The notes: generated by a model not told the origin, from the letters alone. A DNA stretch of 64,000 nt from Ulota crispa (GCA_963920765.1 OY987247.1:5800471-5864470), one strand, 5' to 3'; counted from the stretch's first letter, positions 31,127 through 44,165 are shown. Translations and numbers: made by a program.

Positions 31127-32900
31127 TTAATGTAAACAATATTAGGAAAAATTCTGAATTTTAAGTTTAAGCATGAACATTGATTATAGCTACAATGAAG
31201 CTAAAATTCAACCTTAGCAATGTGATTCAAAAATCAAACTCAGATTTTTGTACTTCAGATCAAAATATGTGTGTCAAGACGTTCAAATAAAAAGTTCTAA
31301 AAGGGTGGCCACCTTGAAACAATCTTCTCTACAAAGAAAAAGTCAATTCTGGCACACCTTGACCAACTCATCATCACCCAAAGCTTAAACCTCATGTCAA
31401 ATCTAGCCCATCAAACTTGAAAGAAAGTGCCAGTTTCTCTTCTAATTCAAAAATAAGTTATGATGAAGTATCAGGGAGCATGATCACTAAAACTTCTAAA
31501 TAAAGTTGAAAAACTAAGTTTTCAAAAGCTAGGACAGCCAACCTCGTCATTAAATATTCTTTCTAATCATTCTAAAAATCTTTAAAAAACTTCTAATTTT
31601 CTGTAATCCTTTTGGTGAACCTCTCTCCTTGTTATTTTTTTTAAAAAAAGGACAAACTTGCATTTAACTACAATATGGACGTCAAAGTTTGATGCCCACT
31701 ACTGTTAGCACTAAGTAACACAATGATACAAATGAAACATGTGATATGTAACTTTTTCTAATCCCTTGCTCAAACTTGAAAGACCCATCGTGGGCAAGTT
31801 GTTTCCAGAACTTGGGCACGCTCACTACCACAAATGTCCAATAACCACATATTCCTCCATTGTTTTTAAGCTCAGCCAGTGAAACGAAACTTGAAAAGGA
31901 AGAGCTACAACCGCAAAGACGTACCAGTTACGTTCAAAAACATACAACTTGAAGAAAATTGATAGCTTGAGTAAGAGGAACATGTCAGAGTAACCTAAAT
32001 ACAACTAGAAACGGAAACAATGGTAGGGGAAACATAAAGCAAAGAGGCTCGGGATTAGGGTCTAGGGTATCAGAGACGAGCCAAATTTCCAATGAGTAAT
32101 AAGGTCTTCATTGCAAAGGCTAAAGCTGCAGGAAACAATCTGGAAGTTCTCTCTAGAATCTCCCCAAAAGTAATCTCCAGCTGCATTTTACACTGAATAT
32201 TGCGTTTAGGTTGCCTCAACAATTAGGTTGCCTCACTTTACCCTAGAAAGCAACCACACAACTTGGCGCTTGGGCACTTAGAGGTGCATGATTTCACATG
32301 GTTTATGACTTAGACGCCAGTAGTTTTTCTTTTCTTTTTCGCAGCTTTGTTGTTATTGCCAGGCCCTTTAATTTTTTTTCATTGCAAAAATTACTGATGA
32401 AAATTACTGTAGAATCAGTAAGTATTCATATAGTGTAAAATGTCGAGAATTTAGTGTGGGGCAACTTAAACGCAATCTTCAGTTAGTTTAAGTGTGGGCA
32501 CATGATGACTCCATGCCCAGTAATACTCTGGCACTGTCCACAATTTACCGTGTACCCGTACCTACTTTCATTACAAAAACAGTCACCGGATTCAGGACTT
32601 GAAAGAGGACTACTTGAAAGAGAATGACTAAAGTAAGATAAACTAGAAGTTCAACTCTTCTTACTCAAGTTAACATTTTTGCTGAAAAGTTGAAATGACT
32701 GTATGATTGTTAATGCCAACTTTCCTAAGGAGTAATATAAAATCGACACAAAATAGAAGGAAACCGTGGGAAATATGAACTAAGTCATGAATTTTATTCA
32801 AAATGTATTAGGTGCATCTCAATGGCAGAGTTACAAGTGAGCACCGACAAAACAATAGAATCATTAAAAAAACCTTCTCATTTCTATTCATGAAAGAAAG
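31127..32900. other. Intergenic DNA with the empty site of the copia insertion
   Basis: About 31140-32060 continues the duplicated block. Around 31870-31890 the sequence passes straight from the part matching 2650-2690 to the part matching 9790 onward, so no copia element ever entered here or it left no trace. From about 32500 no repeat is recognised. Confidence 0.5.
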
Positions 32901-32924
32901 AAGTGAAGAAAAAAATCTGAATAC

Positions 32925-33361
32925 CTGGTTGAAAGAAGATCCCTGGATTCCATCGCCTCCAACGAGTTGTGCATGCAAAAATCCGGTGATATGATCCTTG
33001 TAGCAAGTCTGTCATTCAGGTCTTAATTTACGAGACTGATTTGAGAACGAAAAGATGCTAAGGGAGACAAAAGGGCGTAAAGTTGTTGAAAGGGTACATA
33101 TTCTCGTATCAAAGGACGCAATTAGGAACCAAAAGGCACATTCTTAACAACGGAGGCGAAAGGAAAGACCAGTTCAGATACATACTCTCGGAGGTCTCTG
33201 TGATGCCGGAACACTAGTAGCTCATAGCAGAAGTTCTCAATGAAAACAAGGATTAGTACAAATAATGATCCAGATAAGCAGGCATTTCTCTTGTAGCATA
33301 ACCATGTAAGCTCTTCGATTTTGGCCCAGCTAAGTTTTTCTTCTGACGGAGCTATATTCAT
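32925..33361 (-). CDS. Possible small membrane-protein gene, unknown, two candidate exons
   Basis: Minus-strand exon 33186-33361 starts MNIAPSEEKLSWAKIEELTW and holds one hydrophobic span (about residues 28-50, ACLSGSLFVLILVFIENF) followed by a basic RHHRDLR. A strong donor GTATGT sits at its end. A 72-bp exon at 32925-32996, between an AAG acceptor and a GTATTC donor, continues the same phase as IISPDFCMHNSLEAMESR. Composition is balanced and unlike the flanking AT-rich DNA. I do not recognise a family, and the first and last exons are not identified, so it could be part of a larger minus-strand gene or chance. Confidence 0.3.
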
Positions 33362-34440
33362 TGGTGTTCAAACATCTCTTGCATGATTACTTTAGAAATA
33401 AAACGATTTTGCTGAATCATTTCGCACTACCAAGAATGTCTTATGCATCAAATTAGTCTGAATCATAATTGAAAAAAAGGCTAAACGGCATGATTGAATT
33501 GTAATATTAGCAAAGAAGGTGAGGGAGGCCGGCTAAGTTGCACACCTAGCTAAGTTTTTGTAATTTCAGAGCAGCATGTGCTCGAGTTCTGAACAAGCAA
33601 AATACCAATACACAAGAAGATTCCTTCTAATTCATTCTAACCGAGTATTGAAAAAATTCTGACCTAAAAACAACCCATCTGAGGCACAACTTGGGCTAAC
33701 CCTAACCAAGCTCATTACATACATATCACTCAAAAATACGCTTTTTAGATTTTGTGCTAACTAGTTCATTGCCATGCTAATGTTCACTTAGTGAAACAGG
33801 CTACTCCTTTCACTCATTCATTCAAGAGTCTAGATATGATTCTCAAAAGAAATCACTCTAATAACTTTATGTTGCTAAATGAAGATTGAAACAAATAACC
33901 AGTTACAAGGAGGAAAAGAGCACGAAATTTAATTGGTGATCACCTTAATAAGTAAGAAACCACAAACTCCCGTACTTCTGCTCCGTGCCTTACTTGAACA
34001 CTGAATTCATAAGACAAATTTCTAGAGCATATCAGAGCGCACCCTATGGTCCCATAGCACTACTTGGAATTAAGAAAGGGTCTTAGGCAAAGTGAATGTA
34101 GTCTAAAAGTATCTCTATGTTCATTTTCCAAAAAACTTCTGCTAAAATCATTTTCTGACACCGTTCTTAACTATAAATGGACCTTTTATATAAACGATGG
34201 TAATGGGAAATGTACAGATAGATTGCCAGCTGCATGACAAATATGGTTAGAAGCAAAAAAAAACGGTGCTTCTAACCAGTTTTGTCACTGCAGATTAGAG
34301 GTGCAAATGCTAAAGCTAGAATAAAACCGAATTATTCATGAAGAAGGGGGACAAAGAGAGAGGAGAATTGACATAAAGCAGGTGGTGATGATGATCATGA
34401 GCAGTGGCAACACATTAACGAGGATATTGAAAAAGGATGT
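33362..34440. other. Intergenic DNA upstream of the phosphatase gene
   Basis: No firm gene. One minus-strand stretch (about 33930-34060) reads as protein without stops (RNLSYEFSVQVRHGAEVREF) and ends at a possible donor. It may be an exon of an unrecognised minus-strand gene. Confidence 0.3.
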
Positions 34441-35004
34441 ATGAGCGAAATCATGCACCTGCCGCCCATGAGGCGGGAGGACCACGGCAAGAAAACGCTC
34501 GTCCTGGACCTGGACGAGACACTGGTCCACTCCTCCTTCAAGCCCACCCGCAACTACGACTTCATGATCAACGTCGAAATTGAGGGCCGAATGACAACAG
34601 TTTATGTTCTGAAGCGCCCTTTTGTGGACCGGTTCTTGCAAGCCGTCTCTCGGAAGTTCGAAGTGGTTGTCTTCACAGCCAGTTTGCGCAAATATGCAGA
34701 CCCATTACTGGATGTGCTCGACCGTGACAACCTCATCCAGTACCGTCTCTACCGAAACTCCTGTCGTCCCATGCAAGGAGGGTTTGTGAAAGACCTGTCG
34801 CGCTTGGGCAGGCCCCTCAGCAAAACCATCATCGTTGATAACAACCCCCACTCGTACCTGTTGCAGCCAAACAACGCCATCCCCATTGGCACTTACATCG
34901 ACAACTCACGGGACCGGGAATTGATGGACCTCATCGACTACCTGGATAACGTCGACACCTATGAAAATGTTACCAACGCACTAGGAAACTCTCAACATCA
35001 TTAG
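34441..35004 (+). CDS. SCP/FCP1-type HAD Ser/Thr phosphatase (CTD small phosphatase-like), intronless
   Basis: 187 aa, a single open frame. HAD catalytic signature DLDET with nucleophile Asp23, Asp25 and Thr27; motif II Thr79 (VVFTAS); Lys117 (GGFVKDLSRLGR); motif IV Asp133-Asn134 (IIVDNNP). The whole phosphatase core is present. The family removes phosphate from Ser/Thr, classically Ser5 of the RNA polymerase II C-terminal domain. The N-terminal regulatory region usual in plant homologues is short or absent. The frame stays open about 23 codons upstream of this ATG, with no upstream ATG but a possible CAG acceptor, so an upstream exon cannot be excluded. The coding DNA is much richer in GC, especially at third positions, than the spliced neighbours, which with the missing introns suggests a retrocopy or a separate history. 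Confidence 0.9.
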   Translation: MSEIMHLPPMRREDHGKKTLVLDLDETLVHSSFKPTRNYDFMINVEIEGRMTTVYVLKRPFVDRFLQAVSRKFEVVVFTASLRKYADPLLDVLDRDNLIQYRLYRNSCRPMQGGFVKDLSRLGRPLSKTIIVDNNPHSYLLQPNNAIPIGTYIDNSRDRELMDLIDYLDNVDTYENVTNALGNSQHH

Positions 35005-37202
35005 CCCTCTAGTTTTTACGGACTGAACTTCACTAAAAAATATTGCTATACTCATTTTTATTCAACTTAGTAGACGGATCACTAAACCCCTACTGAAACT
35101 TGTCCCATCATGACAAACTAACACTCGACTGATTATTCTATTCTCATAGAGTAGGTATTCCAAGTCCGATTTCACTAAAACTGACACATAAAATCAAACA
35201 AGAGGTTGTCCTCTAGCCCTCCCTGGCATGCACTTCGATGGAAGCAGCAAGATCGGTAGATGTTCTAGTCGTAGATAGCTTGACGAGCAGGAAAAAGTTT
35301 AAGCAGTAAACAGATTTGTGTATGAATATCAATTTAATCAACAGCAAAAGTCACACGAGAATCAATTCATGTTAAATTCGAATGTTCTAAATTCATTAAA
35401 AGCAAGATCAAACTGCGTCAATGATCACAGTGCAAAATTTGATAAATAAATCTAACATTGGGCGGCGAATCTAAGATCAACTCTCCGTCACACTTCTCTT
35501 TCAATTTACTTGGAGGAAGAAGAGGGTAGAAAGTCACCAGGTTGGAAAAGCTGTATGTTGATCGTTAAATGTCCAAGAGTTGCAACCAATCGAATCAGCG
35601 AATTTCATGCCGCCTAAATTCCTTCCAAATGCCATAATATTGTTAACACATCAAACCCAATCTTGACCACTAGGAATCCCTTTCCCGGTATGTGAACGTA
35701 AAGTCAGTTATTCTTAGGTTTCTAATGCCTTTGCCACTAAGGGCAGTGGGCGAGGTGACACGATGTGTAAGGGCTCAGAATCAGTGGCTGAGGCATTATT
35801 AGCAGAAACATGAGAGAAGATTTCGACTCATGCTTTAACAGACTTTGAATCATGAAACTGACTCTGGACAAACTAACGTTCAAATAGAAAAAATATATAC
35901 AGAAAGCATTAAATCTAATAAAACATCGGAGCACTTCCGAACGACAAAAAGCATAAAAATCTTCGAAGTCGCGCAAATTCATCAAGTTACCGCAAAACAG
36001 TGGATGTTGCCTGACCTCTGAAGTATACAATGGAGGCTGTGAATTACCACATCCTCCACTGTCGTCAGTATCGGTTCTCGGCAGATTAAGCCACCCTTAC
36101 CATCCGCAAGCTCCAAAGCAAGGTCTTGGATATTTAGTCAAAAAAAGTAATTAGAGTACGATATTGTACGACTTTACTAAAAGAGCACACACCTTAAACA
36201 TCTGATGGAGAAACGCGTGTGAAAAATCCTGGCCAGATCACCCCTGCACGACTGAAAGAGATTCTGAACAAAATTTACACGCTCAGAAATAGGTGATATA
36301 CTGGAATTCAATATCAAAACCGCATCCACACTTTCAAATGATCAGATAATTTGCATTTGATTTCAAAAGCGAGGATCGTTACTATGCCCACAATATGAAA
36401 GCCACACTAACGAAACAGTTTCCAACATCTTAGTGTACAAGCAGTTTTTTAACACTGTCGCCTGATTAAGAATCTCTACCACTAACAATACGTTGCCCAT
36501 ACCTGAAGTGCTACTTGCACTCAAAAGAATTCCTCTTAGATGTGTCAAAGATAGAATTTCACAAAAGAAACTCACAGCTCATGAAACCGATACATGGTGC
36601 ATACTAAGTTTAAAAACCAATAGAACGACAAGAATCAGATTAAAAGGTCATCTGCTTAAGCAAGCAAGACGAGAAATTAGACCTCTCGACTGTCCCAAAA
36701 AGGCAGTCAAAGAGAACAGTACAATGAAGCTACAGCCTCTTTCCTCCAAAGATGAAGCAAAGTCTCATCTAAGGTGGACACTACAAGAAGCATTTCTTGA
36801 CAGTAAGTACAAACGTCTCTAAGAAGCAAAATGTGGCAATTTGTAGCCGTATAATGCATGCCTCAGCAGGAATTAGAGTTAAGGCATGCTAGGGATAAAT
36901 TACTAACAGAGACCTAATGGAAAACTTGAGCTTCCAAAAAGACACAGGCCTTCTCCCCAGACTATCTCGATGCCTCAATTCATCTAATAAGGTCCGACCT
37001 CACGCCCCAAAACAGACCAATTTATAATTAGAGCAAACGCAACCTCCGCATTTGCTTTCTAGACAACAACCTCCTTCGAGGTTCTCTCTACCTGCCTACC
37101 GGTATACAGATGAGAAGGCTCGAAGAATGGATACCCCACAAAAGGTGGAGCATTAAGAATATGGGCACTAAAAAAAGCGGTTCTAGATGAGATTATTCAA
37201 TC
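35005..37202. other. Intergenic DNA between the phosphatase and PP2A-B55
   Basis: It holds the 3' regions of both flanking genes. Scattered minus-strand stretches look protein-like and end at GT donors: about 36190-36280 (VNFVQNLFQSCRGDLARIF) and about 35990-36130 (GGLICREPILTTVEDVVIHS). They do not assemble into a gene I recognise. Confidence 0.3.
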
Positions 37203-40200
37203 CTAGGCGTAGTACATGTACAAGCTGTTGGAGGCAGCACAGGCGATCACGTTGGCTTGCGGATGCCACGCCAGATGAAGCAGTTTTGATGTGAAATCAT
37301 GTGATCCTCCATTCAAATCAGATGATCCCGGACTGCCATCGCCCCCTGTCACTGCACCAAATGCTGGAAGTCAGTCGAAAAAAAATCATTCTGCACCACA
37401 GAGTGAACTGCAAAATTGGAAATTATGCAACTGTCTGGACCAACTGGCGAAGTAGGTTGATACAACCATCATAGAAAGGCAGATTAACTCGGGAAAAAGG
37501 ATACCTCGTCTATTGCGACCACCCCGAGCAAGGTTAGCAAGTCTGCTTTGAGGTTTTGACGATGGTGTCACCAGCCGCCTACTAAGATAACAAATATACA
37601 CAAGCACATACTGGATTAAACTAGGGATCCACTATACGGATCATTGCAAATTCACAAAATTGTGGATAAAAAGGAGCACGAATGATAATGAAAGTGATAC
37701 AGTGTAATAAAGGCCACTTATCAGAAAGCCAAACAACAGCATTACCTGGCAAAGAGGCCACAGAAAAGAATAGAACGGCACCATACCTATTTGGGCTTTT
37801 GCTGGCTTCCAAAGTGGATGCCTCTTCGCTGCCGGGAGAAGCTCCAAAGACGCGAAACAAATTACTGTAAATCAAATTGCACTCATTTAGTGTACCTTAA
37901 TAAAGTAAAAAACATATACGTGCAGTAAGACACAAACCTCACGCTAAAGATACATGAGGGTATTATAACATGTCACGGAGCTGACACAAGATAATCCAAA
38001 TATAGATAGAATATAACTTTGCAGCTAAACGTAAGAACAATTTTCCCATGAAAACAGCACAACAGCGTACTGAAATGTGATTCATTGTTCTTCCATGTGG
38101 GAACTGCAAATCGAGAAACTCTAGCAAGCTGCTCTAAAATCTAAACGAGGACTTTCTCTCCGAAAAACTTTAAGTTCATAGAACACTGACTCAATCAAGA
38201 AATAGTACTTTGGTTTAAGCTCCAAACTCTCGAGTTAACGTCTCATTTCAACAAAGAGCATCAACAGTTTAAAAAAGGAATAAGACTTAAACAAGGTGAC
38301 ATACCTATAAGAACCGGTAGCAACACGCAGACCATCTCCACTAAGGCAGCATTCAAACTTGTCAAATATTGAGTCATTCTCGTATAAATCACAAAGCTGT
38401 CAACCAGAAAACGTTTACTGAGGGTCGAGTATTACAAAATCAGCCGCTATTAGATCTACACTCACAGACTCTCCAGCGAAGTGATAACACAAAATGAATA
38501 AACATTAACAGAGTGGACGGCCCTTCATCCTGTGACCATTCTAACCTACAAGCAAAGCTTCAAGCATTCTAGTGGTAGCAATACATCCTGTTAAATGTAA
38601 CGTTAGAAACAGCCTGTGAATAGGAAAAGATAATGAGAAATATGAAACAAGGCGGTTGAAATAAAGATATCAAATATAGGGTTATGTAAGCTTATAGTGT
38701 AAAATTCAAATCAGCACACAGTAAACGTCTATATGTATACACGACTCTGACTGTTATAAGGCGCACCTTAGGCCGCAAATATTCATGCACTCTGAGCGTA
38801 GCGACGGGAGAGGCTTCCATGTTCACATCCCACAACTGAAACGAAGAACACACAAAAGCAAGATCCAGTAATGCAATAAAGAAAACATGTTTCCACAACA
38901 ATTTAATAGAAAATGCGGAGAGATCAATGCTCGTGAAATTTTAAATAACCTAAGAAAATCTAAGTAACATCAAATATTGAATCACCATCTTGATAATATA
39001 GCGCTGACCTTGAGAGTCATGTAATCCCTGCTGAGAATGTATCGACCTCCTCTAGCAAACTTAATATCAGAGATTGATGCTATGATCTCCGTAAAAAACG
39101 ATCTTGTTCCTGCAGGTTCATGCTCCTCAAAGCTGGTATACAACAATTCCACAACGTCAAGAGACTCTGATCATTTCCAGACTGTAAAATGATGGTAAAC
39201 CCAAATACAAAAACATCAGCAACGAGTCACGTCACGTTCATAAGCTGAAGTCTAAACTCCAAAGATACAAGCAGACTTTTGACGGTAGAAAAAACTAGAA
39301 AGTTTGAAAGACATACAAGCAAGACAGAACCGGACCCAACATGAACTAGTTCTTTCACGGATCATTACGTCATTGGATGAAAATGCGGGTCAAGAGTTCA
39401 TACAGCTTAGAATGTCTGTCACAGAGAGCTGACTGTCGCATATCAATGAGGCGGATGGAGCCCTTGCTGCTACTGTAAGCTAACATGTTGCAGTGTGTTG
39501 GGTGAAATTCAGCAGATGTGATAACCTCTGCTTCCACAAACCCGGACTCACCGTTAACCATAATAAAGCGTTGCACATTCATCCTCAAACATTCAACCCT
39601 TAACAAGTTAATTTCGATTATCAAATAAAAGCAGCTTAAGTAGTGCTCAATAATCAGAAGACATTTACCTGTAAGGTCTTCCATATTGACAGGCTTTATG
39701 TCAACAATATTGAAGCTTTGGTCACTGATCTCTAGGTTCCATAAATTTATTCTCAGATCATCGGCAGATATGTATGTTTCGCAGTCACTGGATGAAACAT
39801 ACAAATAATGTCAGTACAAGATATACCGTTTGGAACTAGCTGCTCTCCCAAAATGTGTCCAAACAAGAACTTCAGAGTAGGTCAAAACATAAGTCCATAT
39901 TGCTATACTGGATTTCAGATTCAACACCTACAGCAAAACAATAAAAACAGAAGCAAGTCATCCAAGTTAACCCTTACCGCCAAAGGGGTTCAGATTGGAT
40001 GATGAGTGAATTCAAACATGTCTCGTGGGTATAAATATTCGATTATTCATCCATCAACTTCTCTTTAGAATTTGTGTTAAATTACTAACATTTGCACAGT
40101 AGATATTTCCAAATCTGCCTTCTGCACATATTCTACAGTTCAAAAGTGCAAGTATATTTGCTCAAAAACTTACGTTCCCAATCACAAACGACTTGAACAG

Positions 40201-43200
40201 ATAAGCAAAAGAACTTCAAAAAACGCCATAATTAGAATTTCCCATCGAATCTTACGGCATTCACATTGTTTTGAAAATCACTGCTGTTCATTTAGAAAGA
40301 TTTTGAATGCTTGATTTCAATCTTCCTTGGTAGATATAGGTTAATACTATAGTAGACCAACCCCAAAGAACATAACCTGTGGGTAGTAGTTTACAAGCTA
40401 TGACTGAAACGCATCACAAAGTATTCCTCTAAGTTGCACAACAGTAATACATCTTCACATTTTGAGATATCTAAAATACTCCTGGCCCGTCAGATCCAAA
40501 CCTGTTATTAGAGATAGAGTTGATATGGTACGCATGAGCATTGGCATACACTCTTCTACATCGGGCCATGAGTGCTGTCTCCGAGCTCCACACCTGGTAC
40601 CATAAGACGACAATACTTAGAAAACCTAAAGATTGAATCGCGACAGAAACATCCATCAAACAGTACTGTAATTCAAACGGAACTGTGAAGTTCATCTTAA
40701 AATTGTTCGAGAAAATTCTTGAATATGTCACGAATATCCTACCGATCAAGTCTAAGTTGTCCAATGACAGGATTAAATTGGTCATGAACACCTTGATACT
40801 ATAATAACCGCAAATTGGCCATTTTATGAAACCCAGCAACCAAGCACTACAGAATCATCCAAAATGAACACAACCACACTTGAATAAATGACGGACATGT
40901 GCATTTACCTCAGGCAATCGGAGGGAGGGAATGCCACCAGGTGGAAATACAAAGTCAGGGCTAACATTTGTGACAGGCCTCCGCACAGCACCGCCATTCA
41001 TCGATCTCGGGGAAAATGGTCTGGGAGTGAGCACGGGAACAGCACCCATTGCATTTCCATTGCCCATGTGTTGAGATGGATCTATGTTCAAGTTCGAAAC
41101 ATTCTTCATTTTCTTCTCAGAGACCTGAATATGCCATATGAAACTAGAGATCCATCAAATTGTTACAGTTACCATCTTGAAAGCAGCCACCGCATATCTC
41201 AAAACAAGTCATCAGCTGGACAATCAGACAAGTGTCTCTGAGACTAATAATGTGTGGATGAGTGCACGTGCGAGTCCTTCTTTTAAAGGAAGAGAAGGCC
41301 AATAACAAATGGACCAAATGACATTACTGAATAAATGCATCGTGTGCAAAGACCACACTTATTCAAAAGGATTATGAACATCACAACGACATCGAGCAGC
41401 ACGTATGATAGACTGGGCGCAAGTATAGATATATCCCAGTGAACCTCCAGAGGAGAAGCTCAGTGACATAAAGATTAGCATATGCCCCACAATATGGCAC
41501 TGGGAGAAAACTAGCATCAGCAATAAGGGTACCAAATGAAAATTACCTTCCAAAGTTTTATGGTCTTGTCATTTGTAGAGAGTAGCAACCGGGCCCCATT
41601 TGTAGTCTGGCACCACCTAATTTTGTTGATCTTCTCCTCAATTTCCAAACTTTTTAAATAATCGAACTGCGCCAAAACCACCAATCAAACTCCAGAGTCG
41701 AACCTACCACAGTCAACCGTAAACCGGCTTTGCTGCAGAAATTAACTAGATCCCAAATTGAGCATTCCAATAAATGCAGAGCACTGTAAAAAAGGACCAA
41801 CACTGTACCTCAGGTTCATGACTTTGAAACTCAGTTGCGTAACGATACTCTGGGTGTCTGGGAACAGGATAATCAGCTCTCTCCAACTCTCTTCGAGTCC
41901 GTTGCTGCTCAATCAAACACAAAATGAAATGAACAAGCATTAAGAACTCAGATGAAAGAAAGTAGCTAGGAAAGAATAACGTTACGCTGTAACAGGCAGT
42001 GCTAATAAAATAAGCCCAGCAAATCTCGCTAAATGGATAAACCTAAAAGATGCAGGCAAATAAGTCAAATGTCGAAGAATAAATCTTACGTCTCGGCCAT
42101 CGGTCCTTTCGAACAGTACAACACGACCACCCCGATCCCCTGTTGCTAAATGCTCGCCACTTTTGTCGAATTCGATAGCTGAGATGATGTCAACTGCCAC
42201 ATTTGAAATCCTATAAATTAATGAAAAGGACAAAAATTGCACATTTGAGCCAGAGCCTGCATACGGAATGTACTAAATTAGAGAAACTTATCGCCCTAAT
42301 TAGCTAGTACTGGTTGTTAAAATATCTTTTGCAATGCCGTTGGCGATAGAACTGTAAGGAAGAGGGATGAACGGACGCGAAAAATCAAAGCATGATACTA
42401 CGGGGAAGAACTAGACAGAAGATAATCTCTAAGATCCTCCAAGTACTATCCAAGGAACTAGCAAATTTTTCTCGATACAATTCAGCAGAGTTGAGAGAAA
42501 CTATTGAATATGCGTCGATAGATTAGAATTCCGCATACTTTCTCCCGCAGGCACTCTGTGTTATCTTCATACAAAATTTAGAAAACACAAGAGGGAAGGT
42601 TCTGTAAAAGCTACTCAATAAAAATCCTTCGTGATGCTTCTAATTAAACAACTTTTGGAAAATAGTGTCCTCCATTCTGCTCTAAATTGTTTGCCATCTG
42701 AAAGGTAAGCTATACATGCTTAAAAGAGTTTAGGGTAAGCCATTCCAAAAGCTCTAGATCCAGACCATCGAAGGGAGGTTTCCAGATCTATAGCTCGAAA
42801 AGACAGTCACAAACATTCCGCGTAATGAAGTCTTAATGGTTAAATACTTTAGCATTGTAGCTGCAGTATAGGATCTGGTTAGGGTTTCAAAGTTTCAGAG
42901 CACTGAACGATTGTCACTGCTAACAAGACATTATTGTTCCGTCGTTGAAAAAGCGCCACTCCTTGCAGCAATTCTTTCTAACCTCCGCAATGAGCAGTAG
43001 TTGCAGAGACATGCAATGAACAACACCAGATCTATAGCTCGAAACGACAGTCACAAACATTCCGCGAAATGAAGTCTCAATGGTTAAATACTTTAGCATT
43101 GTAGCTGCAGTATAGGATCTGGTTAGGGTATCAACGTTTCAGAGCACCGAAGAACGAACCGAAACCCTAAACCAGCAAGCACCGAACGATTATCACAGCT

Positions 43201-43501
43201 AACAAGACATTAATTGTTTGAAAAAGCGCCTGAATCTCAGCGCCACTCCTTGCGACAATTCTTTCTAACCTCCACAAATGAGCAGTGGTTGCAGAGACAT
43301 GCAATGAACAACATCATGCGAGATCCAGCGCTCCGATCAGCAGAGAGAAAAACAAAATGTGCGCGCACCTTCTTGAACTTCTTCGCCCGCAGCACGTTCC
43401 CCGAACACTTGCGAGAATTTCCAATCCAGCGCCGGCAGAGGCTGGCTCGTCGTCGGCAACCCGGGAGCGGGCGCCACAATTGCGCCCCCGCCTGCGATCA
43501 T
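37203..43501 (-). CDS. Protein phosphatase 2A regulatory subunit B, B55/PR55 family
   Basis: 14 coding exons, 534 aa, all phases consistent: 43369-43501, 42090-42193, 41809-41904, 41547-41666, 40909-41124, 40502-40593, 39669-39787, 39404-39527, 39009-39132, 38767-38835, 38305-38396, 37787-37864, 37505-37581, 37203-37363. B55 subunits are seven-bladed WD40 propellers that dock substrates on the PP2A A-C core and counter CDK phosphorylation. Both PR55 signatures are present ([30 protein letters not shown]), as are [33 protein letters not shown] and the terminal SLYMYYA. The first 33 residues are a Gly/Ala/Pro-rich leader before [20 protein letters not shown]. The start is the first ATG after an in-frame upstream stop. 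Length and the long loop in exon 5 match plant B55 (about 510 aa). Confidence 0.96.
42782..43314. repeat. Tandem duplication inside B55 intron 1
   Basis: Two direct copies, 42782-43025 (244 bp) and 43026 to about 43314 (about 289 bp), both starting CCAGATCTATAGCTCGAAA and ending ATGCAATGAACAACA. The second has two short insertions. It fills nearly half of the 1175-bp first intron next to the exon 1 donor. Confidence 0.9.
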
Positions 43502-44165
43502 CACTCCAAACCTCCTCCACGACCTAATCCAAACCCTAAGCTACCGCACCTCTCTCTCTCTCTCTCCACCTCTACAGCAACCACATTGCCTCCTCCAAAC
43601 TTCCTATCAAAGTTTCACCTCCTCTTCGGATCTACGCCATTATAGCACCTCAACAAAAATCTCAAACCTTTCAAAACATAGCCAAAATATCCTCCAATTC
43701 TCATACACATCTCACAACTGACTACCTTTATGGAAAACCTATAAATTCACCTCGCAACAACGTACATTGGAACTGCAACAACAGAACGTACGAAAGCGCA
43801 CTAAAACTACGTCCGGCGCCGATCCAGCACGGTTTTCAACCCGGAAAAACACATCAGAAAGGAGCCATTGAGCTCTATTCCGTAGTAGTCGCCACGGCGC
43901 GCGGTTGTTGTTCTACGACAACATTGTCGTCCGACAAACGACCGACGACCATGGCCATCGCCGGGCGGGGCACTCCTCTCAAAACGCACGAACCCCCGCT
44001 CGATCGATGGGACGAGTCGAGTCGAGTCGAGTCGAGTCGAGAGAGACAACTCCGCTGCCCGCTGCCCGGATTTGTTTCAAAATGTTGTGCAGGTGTTGTT
44101 GCTGCCCCTGCGTGGTGATCCAAAAGCGGAACTGGGAACCAGAGTCCGGGAAGTTTTTTTTGGTT
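43502..44165. promoter_or_regulatory. GC-rich upstream region of PP2A-B55
   Basis: Leader and likely promoter of the minus-strand gene. A CT run at about 43550-43567 reads as GA on the sense strand, near the start codon. A 5-bp GAGTC microsatellite lies at 44014-44044. GC is clearly higher than further upstream and falls off sharply near 44160. No TATA box is assigned. Open frames here are products of the composition. Confidence 0.45.

Noticed and set aside
33362-34440. Extension of the phosphatase upstream of 34441
   Set aside because: The frame is open for about 23 codons but contains no ATG, and the only candidate acceptor lacks a pyrimidine tract. Mentioned as a caveat only.
36493-36822. 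109-residue plus-strand open frame
   Set aside because: It begins with TTG, not ATG, and has no domain or splice support.
43214-43645. 143-residue plus-strand open frame
   Set aside because: It overlaps exon 1 of PP2A-B55 on the other strand and starts with TTG. It is a by-product of GC-rich sequence.
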